NCBI RefSeq assembly: GCF_014845115.1
Contig: NZ_NKUI01000092.1
Coordinates: 1 to 39,011 of the forward strand
DNA from: Methylorubrum zatmanii
Lineage (GTDB): Bacteria; Pseudomonadota; Alphaproteobacteria; Rhizobiales; Beijerinckiaceae
Direction: 5' to 3'
Length of the DNA stretch: 39,011 nt
Shown: one piece after another, positions 23,943-32,200 of the stretch
Numbering within the stretch: position 1 is the stretch's first letter
Layout: each line of letters starts with the position of its first letter
The notes under the pieces: model-generated
Database searches by the model: none
What the model was told of the DNA's origin: nothing
The model's input: the letters and a program-made list of their open reading frames with translations, nothing else
Translations under genes and position numbers: made by a program

Positions 23943-26486
23943 TTGCAGGCTCCGAGCCGGGCGCAGTCCCCAACCCTCCCGCCGCGCTTCGCCGCGTGGT
24001 TCGCCTCCCGCGGCTGGTCTCCGCGCCCCCATCAGCTCGAATTGCTGGCGACCGTCCAGGCCGGGCGCTCGGCGTTGCTCGTGGCCCCCACGGGCGCGGG
24101 CAAGACCCTGGCCGGCTTCCTGCCGAGCCTCGTCGCGCTGAGCGAGCGGACCACCAAGGAGCGGCGGCTCCACACCCTCTACGTCTCGCCGCTCAAGGCG
24201 CTCGCCGTCGACATCGCCCGCAATCTGGAGGCGCCGATCGAGGGCATGGGGCTGCCCGTCTCTGTCGAGACACGCACCGGCGACACCCCCGCCCATAAGC
24301 GTGCCCGCCAGATCCAGCGCCCGCCGGACATCCTCCTCACCACCCCCGAACAGCTCTCGCTGCTCCTCGCCCATCGCGAGGCAGAGGACTTTTTCGCCGG
24401 CCTCCGCACCATCGTGCTCGACGAGTTGCACGCCCTCGTCACCTCAAAGCGCGGCGATCTCCTGTCCCTGGCGCTCGCCCGGCTGCGCCGCCTGGCGCCG
24501 GATTCCCGCGCGATCGGCCTCTCGGCCACGGTGCGTGAGCCGGATGAGCTGAGGAAATATCTGGTCTCCCAGAATCCAGGCCGCGTGGCGGGGGAGGGGG
24601 AGAGAAAAGGATCTGCCGGGACGGCGATGGCCGATCTCGTCGTGGTGAAGGGCGGCGCCAAGCCCGACCTGCACATGCTCGACGTGAACCGGACGCTTCC
24701 CCTCTCCGGCCACACCGCCTGGCACGCGATGCCGGCGATCTACGAGCTGATCCGGCAGCACCGGATGGTGCTGGTCTTCGTCAACACCCGGCTCCAGGCG
24801 GAATACACCTTCCAGGAGCTGTGGCGGCTCAACGACGACACCCTGCCCATCGCCCTGCATCACGGCTCGCTCGATGCCACCCAGCGCCGCCGGGTCGAGG
24901 CGGCGATGGCGGCGGGGCAACTCCGCGCCATCGTCTGCACCGCGACCCTGGATCTCGGCATCGATTGGGGCGACGTCGATCTCGTCGTCAATGTCGGCGC
25001 GCCGAAGGGCGCGAGCCGGATCATGCAGCGGATCGGCCGGGCCAACCACCGCATGGACGAGCCCTCCAAGGCCTATCTCGTCCCCGGCAACCGCTTCGAG
25101 ATGCTGGAATGCCGGGCCGCCCTCGACGCGGTGGAGGAGGCGGCCCAGGACACGCCCGATGCCCGGCTCGGCGCCCCCGACGTGCTGGCCCAGCACGTCC
25201 TCGGCATGGCCTGCGCCGACGCCTTCGATCCGCTCGACCTCTACGAGGAGGTGATCTCGGCGGCCCCCTACGCGACCCTCTCCTGGGAGGATTTCGAGGC
25301 GGTGGTCGATTACGTCGCCACCGGCGGCTACGCCCTGCGCGCCTACGAGCGCTTCGCCAAGATCCTGCGCGGGGCGGACGGGAAATGGCGGGTGCGCGAT
25401 GCGCGGGTGGCGCAGCAATACCGGATGAATATCGGCACCATCGTCGAGTCGACGCATATCAAGGTGCGCATGGCCCGGGCGCTGCGGGGCAAGCCCGGCA
25501 CCGTGCTGCCCAGGGGCGGGCGGGTGCTCGGCGAGATCGAGGAGGATTTCGCCGAGACGCTCACGACCGGCGACACCTTCCTGTTCGCGGGCGAGGTTCT
25601 GCGCTTCGAGGGCTTGGCCGAGGACGAATGCCTCGTCACCCGCGCCGGCCCCGGCACCGATCCGGCCATCCCCTCCTATGCCGGCTCGAAATTTCCGCTC
25701 TCGACCTTCCTCGCCGCGCGGGTGCGGGCGATCATCGCCGACCCGTTCGAGTGGGACCGGCTGCCGGCGCAGCTGTCGAACTACCTCGCGCAGCAGCGTA
25801 AGCACTCGGCCCTGCCCGGCGAACGCGACCTCCTGGTCGAGACATTCCCGCGCGCCGGGCGCTTCTATCTCACCGCCTTCCCCTTCGAGGGGCGGCTCGC
25901 CCATCAGACTTTGGGGATGCTGCTGACCCGCCGGCTCGAACGGGCCCGGCTGCGCCCGCTCGGCTTTGCCGCCAACGATTACGGCATCGCCATCTGGTGC
26001 ACGAAGGATCTCAGCGAGCGGGCCGCGCTCTCACCGGGCTTCATGGAGGCCTTGTTCGACGAGGACATGCTCGGCGACGATCTGGAGGCGTGGCTCGACG
26101 AATCCGCCATGATGAAGCGCACCTTCCGCCAATGCGCGGTGATCGCCGGGCTGATCGAGCGGCGCTTTCCGGGGCAGAAGAAGACCGGGCGGCAGGTCAC
26201 CATCTCGACCGATCTGATCTACGACGTGCTGCGCCGTCACCAGCCCGACCACCTGCTCCTGCGGGCCGCGCGCCAGGATGCGGCAACCGGACTCCTCGAC
26301 GTGACCCGCCTCGGCATGATGCTGAGGCGTATCCGGGGGCGAATCACCCACCGGGCGCTGGATCGCGTCTCGCCGCTCTCCGTGTCCGTCATGCTCGAAA
26401 TCGGGCGCGAGCGGGTCTACGGGGAGGGGGCCGACGAAATCCTGGCCGAGGCCGAGGCCGAGCTTCTGCAAGAGGCTCTCGGCTGA
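23943..26486 (+). CDS. Ligase-associated DEXH helicase (Lhr-like)
   Basis: An 847-residue superfamily 2 helicase. Motif I APTGAGKT (48-55), motif II DELH (160-163), motif III LSATV, and motif VI QRIGRANHR in the second RecA domain are present, followed by the Lhr-type winged-helix and C-terminal domains (ISTDLIYDVLRRHQPDHLLL). Such proteins occur with a DNA ligase, an exonuclease and PdeM in ligase-associated DNA damage response sets. The start is uncertain: the TTG at 23943 fits the family length but lacks a clear RBS and follows a palindromic repeat. A short extra insertion (EGERKGSAG) sits after the LVSQNPG segment. PdeM follows after 60 bases. Confidence 0.9.
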   Translation: MQAPSRAQSPTLPPRFAAWFASRGWSPRPHQLELLATVQAGRSALLVAPTGAGKTLAGFLPSLVALSERTTKERRLHTLYVSPLKALAVDIARNLEAPIEGMGLPVSVETRTGDTPAHKRARQIQRPPDILLTTPEQLSLLLAHREAEDFFAGLRTIVLDELHALVTSKRGDLLSLALARLRRLAPDSRAIGLSATVREPDELRKYLVSQNPGRVAGEGERKGSAGTAMADLVVVKGGAKPDLHMLDVNRTLPLSGHTAWHAMPAIYELIRQHRMVLVFVNTRLQAEYTFQELWRLNDDTLPIALHHGSLDATQRRRVEAAMAAGQLRAIVCTATLDLGIDWGDVDLVVNVGAPKGASRIMQRIGRANHRMDEPSKAYLVPGNRFEMLECRAALDAVEEAAQDTPDARLGAPDVLAQHVLGMACADAFDPLDLYEEVISAAPYATLSWEDFEAVVDYVATGGYALRAYERFAKILRGADGKWRVRDARVAQQYRMNIGTIVESTHIKVRMARALRGKPGTVLPRGGRVLGEIEEDFAETLTTGDTFLFAGEVLRFEGLAEDECLVTRAGPGTDPAIPSYAGSKFPLSTFLAARVRAIIADPFEWDRLPAQLSNYLAQQRKHSALPGERDLLVETFPRAGRFYLTAFPFEGRLAHQTLGMLLTRRLERARLRPLGFAANDYGIAIWCTKDLSERAALSPGFMEALFDEDMLGDDLEAWLDESAMMKRTFRQCAVIAGLIERRFPGQKKTGRQVTISTDLIYDVLRRHQPDHLLLRAARQDAATGLLDVTRLGMMLRRIRGRITHRALDRVSPLSVSVMLEIGRERVYGEGADEILAEAEAELLQEALG

Positions 26487-26546
26487 AGCGCTCGGCTGAG
26501 GCGCCCCGCCTCCGCGACACTCGGCGAGACATTTGGGAAGATCACG

Positions 26547-27260
26547 TTGGCACTCGGCCAGAAACTCGAAAAGACCGTGAAGGGCACCGACCACCCGCTT
26601 GCCGGGGAGGCCCTGAGCCTCGACCGCACCGGCGCCCTGTGGCTGCCCGAACACCGCACCCTGGTGGTGTCGGACCTGCACCTGGAGAAGGGCTCCTCCT
26701 TCGCCGCCCGCTCCGGTCAGTTCCTGCCGCCCTACGACACCCGCGAGACCCTGGCCTGCCTGCACGAGGTGATCCAGCGGCTCGACCCCGCCTGCGTGGT
26801 GGCTCTGGGCGATTCCTTCCACGATGCCCGCGGCCCCGAGCGGATGGAGCCCGGCGACCGGGCGATGTTGGCCGCCCTGCAGGAGGGGCGCGACTGGGTC
26901 TGGATCGCCGGCAACCACGATGCGGCGGTGAGCGAAGGGGTCGGCGGCCGCTATTGTGAAACACTGAGGATCGGCGGCCTGACGCTGCGCCACGAGCCGC
27001 TGGCCGGAGCGGGGGAGGGCGAGATTGCCGGCCACCTTCATCCCTGCGGCAAGGTCAGCATGCGCGGCCGCTCCGTGCGCCGCCGCTGCTTCGTCGGCGA
27101 CGGCCACCGCCTCGTGATGCCGGCCTTCGGCGCCTATACCGGCGGCCTCAATGTGCGGGATTCGGCTTTCGAGCCGCTGTTTCCGAACGGCTTCACCGCC
27201 TACCTGCTGGGCGACGGACGCGTCTTCGCCATCGGCAGGACGATGCTGGGACGGGATTGA
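26547..27260 (+). CDS. pdeM: Ligase-associated endonuclease PdeM
   Basis: A 237-residue calcineurin-like metallophosphoesterase. Metal-binding motifs: VSDLHLEKG with Asp43 and His45, LGDSFHD (87-93), AGNHD and GHLHP. PdeM-type nucleases act with the DEXH helicase, a ligase and an exonuclease in a repair set. The TTG start at 26547 follows GGGAAG and gives the family length. The helicase is immediately upstream, so co-transcription is likely. The ligase and exonuclease of the set are not downstream; convergent small genes follow. Confidence 0.9.
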   Translation: MALGQKLEKTVKGTDHPLAGEALSLDRTGALWLPEHRTLVVSDLHLEKGSSFAARSGQFLPPYDTRETLACLHEVIQRLDPACVVALGDSFHDARGPERMEPGDRAMLAALQEGRDWVWIAGNHDAAVSEGVGGRYCETLRIGGLTLRHEPLAGAGEGEIAGHLHPCGKVSMRGRSVRRRCFVGDGHRLVMPAFGAYTGGLNVRDSAFEPLFPNGFTAYLLGDGRVFAIGRTMLGRD

Positions 27261-27281
27261 AGGCGGGATTGAAGGTAAGGG

Positions 27282-27308
27282 CACCGAAGCCTCGAACGGG
27301 CTTCGGTG
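27282..27308. terminator. Stem-loop between convergent genes
   Basis: A perfect ten-base-pair stem, CACCGAAGCC (27282-27291) and GGCTTCGGTG (27299-27308), with a seven-base loop lies between the pdeM stop and the 47-residue gene stop. No T-run follows on either strand. Confidence 0.45.
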
Positions 27309-27324
27309 TAGGGAGACGGGACGA

Positions 27325-27468
27325 TCAGAAGGCCGGCCCGCGGCAATTCACACGCAGACGCTCTTCACGAATGAAGGCGTTCGCTTCGGCCCTGGTTCGG
27401 AAGGACCGGCGGCGCCCCTCCGAAACCACGATCCAGCCGAACCATCGCAGTTTGTACGCTTTCATCAT
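27325..27468 (-). CDS. 47-residue basic protein, unlisted small gene
   Basis: Read leftward from ATG ATG at 27463-27468 the frame gives MMKAYKLRWFGWIVVSEGRR, then RSFRTRAEANAFIREERLRV and NCRGPAF, ending in TGA at 27325. The ribosome binding site is GGAGGT with a four-base gap, among the strongest in the window. It is strongly basic with two Trp near the start; a strand-rich first half and an amphipathic helix (TRAEANAFIREER) recall small DUF2188-like folds, a guess only. It lies 61 bases downstream of the DUF3429 gene and converges on pdeM. Function unknown. The start region forms a hairpin. Confidence 0.75.
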   Translation of the reverse strand: MMKAYKLRWFGWIVVSEGRRRSFRTRAEANAFIREERLRVNCRGPAF

Positions 27469-27488
27469 GATCACCTCCGATCATGATG
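27463..27488 (-). promoter_or_regulatory. Hairpin holding start codon, with Shine-Dalgarno in the loop
   Basis: CATCATGATC and GATCATGATG are exact complements of ten bases, with a six-base centre that reads GGAGGT on the coding strand. The start ATGs are in the 3' arm. If the transcript includes the 5' arm, the start codon would be paired and the ribosome binding site exposed in the loop. This could tune translation. Seen in sequence; regulatory role inferred. Confidence 0.5.
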
Positions 27489-27529
27489 TACGCCCGGCCC
27501 ATGCAAGCGAGAAATCGGTCGGCCGCGCC

Positions 27530-27967
27530 TTACGCGGCCACCAGCAAAGCCGCCCCCGCGACGCCCGACAGCGCCAGACGTAGCCGGCCCATCCAGTTGG
27601 GGACCAGCCCCCGGCGGGCGAGATCCTGATCGACGAGGCCCCAGAGCAGCACCAGGGCACCGAGGACGCGCAGATCCCAGGGCGCCGGGGCGGCCAGCGC
27701 CGCCCAGGCGAGCAGCGAGGGCACGATGGCGAGGCAATAATCGCTCCAGCCGGCCCCGCGTGCCGCCGCTGCGCCCCAGCGGATGCCACCGAGGAAGGAG
27801 GCGATCACCGCGCCGTAGGCGGAGAGGATGGTGCGCGGCGACAGGCCGATGGTGCCGAGCCCGACATCCGAGCCGCTGACCGACAGGGCCGCGAAGCCCA
27901 CGAACGGGATCAGCCCCGCGATGCCGAGCAGAACCGCGCTCGCCGGAACCGTGGTCAGCCGCCCCAT
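27530..27967 (-). CDS. DUF3429 membrane protein
   Basis: A 145-residue protein with about four to five hydrophobic helices (AVLLGIAGLIPFVGFAAL; ILSAYGAVIASFLGGIRWGA; YCLAIVPSLLAWAALAA; VLGALVLLWGLVDQDLA; LALSGVAGAALLVAA). The GGIRWG and the W-G-L-x-D motif fit the DUF3429 family of inner-membrane proteins, with unknown function. The ATG at 27967 follows GGGGAGA; an upstream extension of the frame is rejected. It is divergent from the CLC gene. Confidence 0.8.
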   Translation of the reverse strand: MGRLTTVPASAVLLGIAGLIPFVGFAALSVSGSDVGLGTIGLSPRTILSAYGAVIASFLGGIRWGAAAARGAGWSDYCLAIVPSLLAWAALAAPAPWDLRVLGALVLLWGLVDQDLARRGLVPNWMGRLRLALSGVAGAALLVAA

Positions 27968-28211
27968 ACCATCTCCCCGGCGGCTCGCGGCCCGATGCCC
28001 GGGTGAGCCATCGACAACCGGAGCCTTCCGAATCCTCTTAAACGCGCAGATCGGTCTCCGTCCCGCAACCGGGACCATTTGTTGCAGGAGGCGCCGGGCT
28101 CCGCATCACCGCGCCTCAATCAGCGCTGGACATCCGCAGGAGCGGCATGGCTCGCCGCCGCCCGCGCCTGCAGGATGGTCCGGTCCTATCCAGCCCGCTT
28201 GGTCCGTCCCC

Positions 28212-29537
28212 ATGCCCCTCCGCTCCCCGGACCTGAGACCCGCCCTGAGCCGCCTGCGCCGGACTTCGACCGATGCCTGGACACAGTGGCGCAGGCGGGC
28301 CCTGTTCCTGGCCGGCGGTGTCTGCGTCGGCTTGGCCGCGGTCCTGATGGCCAAGGCGGCGGATGCGGCGCAGACCGTTTTTCGCCACGGCCTCGGTCTC
28401 TCACCAGGGATGGCGCTTCTCCTCTGCCCGGCCGGGTTCGCCCTGGCCGCATGGCTCGCCCGGACGGTCTTCCCGAACTCCCAGGGCTCCGGCATCCCGC
28501 AGGTGATCGCTGCCCGCGCCCTCGACGAGGGCAGCGCGCGCCACGCGCTGATCTCCCTGAAGGTCGCCGCCGGCAAGGTCACCGTGATGTGCCTCGGGCT
28601 CCTGTGCGGCGCCTCGATCGGCCGCGAAGGGCCGACGGTGCAGGTCGGCGCGGCGATCATGGCGGCTTTCGGCCGCCTCAGCCCCGAGCGGATGCGCGGT
28701 CTGCTGCTGGCGGGCGGCGCGGCCGGGGTCGCCGCCGCCTTCAACACGCCGCTGGCCGGCATCGTGTTCGGCATCGAGGAGTTGGGCCGCGCCTATGACA
28801 GCAGGGGCAGCGCCCTCGTCGTCGCCACCATCGTCGCCGCCGGCCTGACCTCCCTCGCGATCCTCGGCGACTACACCTATTTCGGCACCTCGGACGCTCA
28901 GCTTTCCCTGGCCGCCGGATGGCTGGCCGTGCCGGTGCTCGGCGTGGCCGGAGGACTGGCCGGCGGCCTGTTCAGCCGCATCGTCATCGCCGTCAGTCGC
29001 GGCCTGCCGGGCCGGGCGGGCCGCCTGATCTCGCGCCACGCCGTCCCGTTCGCCGCCCTGTGCGGCTTCGGCGTCGCCCTGTGCGGGCTGGCCTCCGGCG
29101 GCGCGGTCTACGGCACCGGCTACGAGGAGGCGCGGGCGATCCTCCACGGCGAGGCGGCGCCACGCTGGGATTTCGCGCCGCTGAAGTTCCTGGCCACCGT
29201 GCTCTCGTCGGTCAGCGGCATCCCCGGCGGCCTGTTCGCCCCCTCGCTCGCCGTCGGCGCGGGGATCGGTGCCGAGGCGAGCCTGCTCCTCCCGCATGTA
29301 CCGGTCGGCGCGCTCGTGCTGATCGGCATGACCGCCTACCTGACCGGAGTGCTCCAGGCGCCGATCACCTCCTTCGTGATCGTCACCGAGATGACCCAGA
29401 ACCACACCATGATGATCCCGCTGATGCTCGCGGCGCTGATCGCCGACGCGGTATCGAAGACGGTGTGCCGGGGCGGCCTGTATCACACGCTGGCGGAGGT
29501 GCTGGTGCGCCGCGCCGCCGGACAGCCGAAAGGCTGA
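28212..29537 (+). CDS. CLC-type chloride/proton antiporter
   Basis: A 441-residue membrane protein. CLC selectivity motifs are intact: GSGIPQ (92-97), GREGP (137-141) with gating Glu139, and GGLFAPSLA. A second acidic site for protons is kept in FNTPLAGIVFGIEEL (Glu189/Glu190), matching the antiporter type like ClC-ec1 rather than a pure channel. The typical ten or more hydrophobic helices are visible. The ATG at 28212 gives a protein of normal length; the frame runs further upstream without family features. No CBS domains follow. It is probably involved in acid resistance or chloride balance. Confidence 0.92.
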   Translation: MPLRSPDLRPALSRLRRTSTDAWTQWRRRALFLAGGVCVGLAAVLMAKAADAAQTVFRHGLGLSPGMALLLCPAGFALAAWLARTVFPNSQGSGIPQVIAARALDEGSARHALISLKVAAGKVTVMCLGLLCGASIGREGPTVQVGAAIMAAFGRLSPERMRGLLLAGGAAGVAAAFNTPLAGIVFGIEELGRAYDSRGSALVVATIVAAGLTSLAILGDYTYFGTSDAQLSLAAGWLAVPVLGVAGGLAGGLFSRIVIAVSRGLPGRAGRLISRHAVPFAALCGFGVALCGLASGGAVYGTGYEEARAILHGEAAPRWDFAPLKFLATVLSSVSGIPGGLFAPSLAVGAGIGAEASLLLPHVPVGALVLIGMTAYLTGVLQAPITSFVIVTEMTQNHTMMIPLMLAALIADAVSKTVCRGGLYHTLAEVLVRRAAGQPKG

Positions 29538-29564
29538 TGAGGAGCTGAAACGCTCGACCGCGAC

Positions 29565-29590
29565 GGAACGCCGCCGGCCTTCGGGAAGTT
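29565..29590 (+). promoter_or_regulatory. Possible EcfG-type stress promoter of the DUF1328 gene
   Basis: GGAAC at 29565-29569 is followed after 17 bases by AGTT (29587-29590), close to the EcfG pattern GGAAC-N17/18-CGTT, 32 bases before the start codon. DUF1328 genes often belong to general stress regulons. Match by eye. Confidence 0.35.
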
Positions 29591-29622
29591 ACTGCTCCGC
29601 TTAAGTTTCGGAGTGAACTGCC

Positions 29623-29802
29623 ATGACGCTTCTCAAGTGGGCCGCCATCGCCTTCGTCATCTCGCTCGTCGCGGGTGCCCTCGGCTTCACCGGCATTGCC
29701 TCCGGGGCGAGTTCCATCGCCCGCATCCTGTTCGGCCTGTTCCTGGTGCTCGCCATCGTCATCGTGGTGATCGCGCTGGCCGTCGGCCAAGCGGTGTTCT
29801 GA
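29623..29802 (+). CDS. DUF1328 (YtjA-type) small membrane protein
   Basis: A 59-residue protein with two membrane helices: [20 protein letters not shown] and, after the [15 protein letters not shown] turn, [17 protein letters not shown]. The sequence TLLKWA at the start, the G-F-T-G-I-A turn and the length are typical of DUF1328. GGAGTG precedes the ATG. It is an inner-membrane protein of unknown role, commonly under stress control. It converges on thiL. Confidence 0.9.
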   Translation: MTLLKWAAIAFVISLVAGALGFTGIASGASSIARILFGLFLVLAIVIVVIALAVGQAVF

Positions 29803-29860
29803 ACGGCACCGCTTTCTCTCGCGCAGGCGCCCGTTGGATCGGCGCCAAGGACGACCTTCG

Positions 29861-29886
29861 GACCCGCGCATCCCGGTGCGCGGGTC
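29861..29886 (+). terminator. Terminator-like stem-loop after DUF1328 gene
   Basis: Arms GACCCGCGCA (29861-29870) and TGCGCGGGTC (29877-29886) pair perfectly around a TCCCGG loop and are followed by GCTTTCG on the plus strand. It lies between the DUF1328 stop and the convergent thiL stop. Confidence 0.6.
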
Positions 29887-29893
29887 GCTTTCG

Positions 29894-30871
29894 TCAGAAA
29901 TGGCTGAACGAGGCGCTCGCGAAGGCCATCGCCCGCCCCTCCGCATCGCGGAAACGCGGCGGCCCGTCCCCGGCCTCGACGGTGCCGATCTCCGTCGCCG
30001 GCACCCCGGCTTTCTCGGCCTCGGCGAGGAAGCCGGCCAGATGGTCGGGCGGCACCGCGCACAGGATCTCGTAATCGTCCCCCCCGGTCAGGGCCACGGA
30101 GAGGCGGCCGTGATCGCGGGCGATGGCGGCCCGCGCGGCGGCCGAGAGCGGCACCTGCGCCGTCTCGATCCGCGCGGTGAGACCGGTCCCCGCGAGCATC
30201 TTTCCGAGATCGCCGACGAGGCCGTCGGAAATGTCCATCGCCGCGCGGGCATGGCGGCGCAGGGCGGGAATCAGCCTGAGGCGCGGATTCGGATGCAGGT
30301 AGCGGTCGAGCAGCGCGTCGCGATGGGCCGCCTCAAGGCCGGGATCGGGTGCGAGGCGCAGGGCGAGCCCGAGGGCGGCATCGCCGATGCTGCCGCTGAC
30401 GCAGAGGCGGTCACCCGCCCGCGCCGCCTGACGCCGCAGCATCGCCCCTGCCGGCACCTCGCCGAAGGCGGTCACGCCGATCAGCGCCGGGCCGCCGGAG
30501 CGCACGGTGTCGCCGCCCAGGAGCGGACAGCCATGGCTGCGGCTCGCCGCGCCGAGGCCTTCGGCGAAGGCGGCGAGCCACGCCTCGCTCCAATCGTCCG
30601 GCAAAGCGAGGGTCAGCAGGAAGCCACGGGGATCGGCCCCCTTGGCCGCCAGATCGGACAGGTTCACCCCGAGCGCCTTGACGGCAATGGAGCCGGGGGG
30701 ATCCTCCGGGAAGTAATGCACGCCGGCCACGATCGCGTCGGCGGTGACCACGAGGTCGTGGCCCGGTCGCGGCGTCAGGCTGGCGGCGTCGTCGCGCAGG
30801 CCCTCGGCGCCGGGGCCGGCGAGGGGCGCGAAGTAGCGGGCGATCAGCGCCTCTTCGCCCGCACGCGCCAC
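29894..30871 (-). CDS. thiL: Thiamine-monophosphate kinase ThiL
   Basis: A 325-residue AIR synthase-fold kinase that phosphorylates thiamine monophosphate to the diphosphate cofactor. Seen: GLRDDAA and VVTADAIVAGVHY (Mg and ATP sites), NLSDLAAKGADPRGFLL, PLLGGDTVR, AMDISDGLVGDLGKM and LTGGDDYEILC. The start is taken as GTG at 30871, seven bases after nusB, because the first family residues (GEEALIARYFAPLAG) follow at once; an upstream frame extension would lie inside nusB. It is last in a ribH-nusB-thiL transcript. Confidence 0.92.
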   Translation of the reverse strand: MARAGEEALIARYFAPLAGPGAEGLRDDAASLTPRPGHDLVVTADAIVAGVHYFPEDPPGSIAVKALGVNLSDLAAKGADPRGFLLTLALPDDWSEAWLAAFAEGLGAASRSHGCPLLGGDTVRSGGPALIGVTAFGEVPAGAMLRRQAARAGDRLCVSGSIGDAALGLALRLAPDPGLEAAHRDALLDRYLHPNPRLRLIPALRRHARAAMDISDGLVGDLGKMLAGTGLTARIETAQVPLSAAARAAIARDHGRLSVALTGGDDYEILCAVPPDHLAGFLAEAEKAGVPATEIGTVEAGDGPPRFRDAEGRAMAFASASFSHF

Positions 30872-30878
30872 GGCCCGT

Positions 30879-31388
30879 TCAGGCCTTCTTCGACGGTGCG
30901 GCCGGGATGCCGAACTCGGTGGAGCGCACCTCGCGGCCGACCCGGTCGAGCACCGCGTTGACCATGCCCGGCTCGTCGCCGCCATAGAAGCTGTGGGCGA
31001 CATCGACATATTCCGAGATCGCCGCCCGGGCCGGCACGTCCTTACGGAACATCAGCTCGTAGGCGCCCGCCCGCAGGATCGCGCGCAGCACCACCTCCAG
31101 GCGGCGCAGCGGCCAGCCCTTGGCCAGGGCCGCGTCGAGCTTCGGGTCGATGGCGCGCTGCTCCTCGACGGCGCCGCGCAGCACGTCGCGGAAGAAGGCG
31201 GTCTCGGCCGGCGGGTGGACGACGCCGTCGATCTCCTGGCCGATCCAGAAGGCCTCGAACTCGGCGAGGGCATCGATCACGCCCTTGTCCGAGATCTCCA
31301 TCTCGTAGAGCGCCTGGACCACGGCGAGGCGGGCGCCGGTGCGGGTGTTGGTCTTCGGCTGGGCCGGCGTATCGGCGGGCTGGTTCAT
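30879..31388 (-). CDS. nusB: Transcription antitermination factor NusB
   Basis: A 169-residue all-helical RNA-binding protein of the ribosomal RNA antitermination complex, pairing with S10 (NusE). The pattern [20 protein letters not shown] at the start and [20 protein letters not shown] plus [13 protein letters not shown] near the end is diagnostic. The start overlaps the ribH stop in an ATGA junction (31385-31388), pointing to translational coupling. The tail (IPAAPSKKA) is alphaproteobacterial. Confidence 0.95.
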   Translation of the reverse strand: MNQPADTPAQPKTNTRTGARLAVVQALYEMEISDKGVIDALAEFEAFWIGQEIDGVVHPPAETAFFRDVLRGAVEEQRAIDPKLDAALAKGWPLRRLEVVLRAILRAGAYELMFRKDVPARAAISEYVDVAHSFYGGDEPGMVNAVLDRVGREVRSTEFGIPAAPSKKA

Positions 31389-31894
31389 CGGGCGGATTCC
31401 AGATTGGCGGCGCGCTTGATGGCGAGGAGGCTGAGCGCCGCCTCCGCCGCACCGCCGCCCTTGTTCATCTCGGAGACCCGGGCACGGGCAAGCGCCTGCT
31501 CCATGGTCTCGACGGTGAGGATGCCGTTGCCGAGCGGCAGATGTTCGGCGACGGAGAGATCCATCAGCGCGCGGGCGCTTTCCCCCGCGACGATATCGTA
31601 ATGCCCCGTTTCGCCCCGGATCACGCAGCCGAGCGCCACCACCGCGTCGAAGGGGCCGCCGGCCCTGCGGCCGGCATCGAGCAGGATCGCGATGGCCGCC
31701 GGGATCTCCAGGGCGCCCGGCACGGTGACCACCCGCGCCTCGGCGCCGACGGCCTCGATCGCCGCACGGGCGCCCGCGAGCAGCTCGTCGGCGATGTCGT
31801 CGTAGTAGCGCGCCTCCACCACCAGCACGCGGGTGCCGGCGAGGCTCTCCAGGATGCTGTTCGGGGTGTCCGCGTCTCGGCTTCGGGATACCAT
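31385..31894 (-). CDS. ribH: 6,7-dimethyl-8-ribityllumazine synthase RibH
   Basis: A 169-residue lumazine synthase joining the RibA/RibD pathway intermediate with dihydroxybutanone phosphate, the penultimate riboflavin step. Seen: [41 protein letters not shown] and [15 protein letters not shown]. It shares an ATGA overlap with nusB. Its leader contains two tandem 17-base repeats, the nearer one containing the ribosome binding site. In relatives it follows ribE directly; here a two-gene opposed module intervenes. Confidence 0.95.
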   Translation of the reverse strand: MVSRSRDADTPNSILESLAGTRVLVVEARYYDDIADELLAGARAAIEAVGAEARVVTVPGALEIPAAIAILLDAGRRAGGPFDAVVALGCVIRGETGHYDIVAGESARALMDLSVAEHLPLGNGILTVETMEQALARARVSEMNKGGGAAEAALSLLAIKRAANLESAR

Positions 31895-32200
31895 GCGTGT
31901 GACGTTCCCTCGATGGGTTCGCGCCCTCGAAGGGTTCGCGGAAGTGCGGGGCGGGCCGGAGGGTTAGCCCAAGAGCCGCGCGCTCCACAAGCGCCGGCGG
32001 ACGAGGGCCAGCCCAGAATGGCACGCGGGGACGCCCGGAGCGGCTCGACCAGTTCAGACCGCAGATCAGACCGGAAGCCGATCAGGTCGAGATCCCACAG
32101 AAACAATTAACCCGGTGGAAGTCGGCCGGCGGATAGACTTCGGATCACAGGAACCCGGTGATCGACCCTCGGTCCCGTGGCGGTGACGGGGGTATCCGGC
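31895..32200. other. Divergent intergenic region with 17-base tandem repeat
   Basis: This 306-base region separates ribH from the opposed HAD-UbiA gene. It contains two adjoining 17-base units at 31907-31923 and 31924-31940 (CCCTCGA[T/A]GGGTTCGCG) that differ at one base; the first carries the ribH ribosome binding site. No FMN riboswitch-like architecture or clear promoters were recognised. Confidence 0.6.

Noticed and set aside
31895-32200. FMN riboswitch upstream of ribH
   Set aside because: No conserved FMN-aptamer segments were recognised here or before ribD; the only structure is the 17-base tandem repeat.
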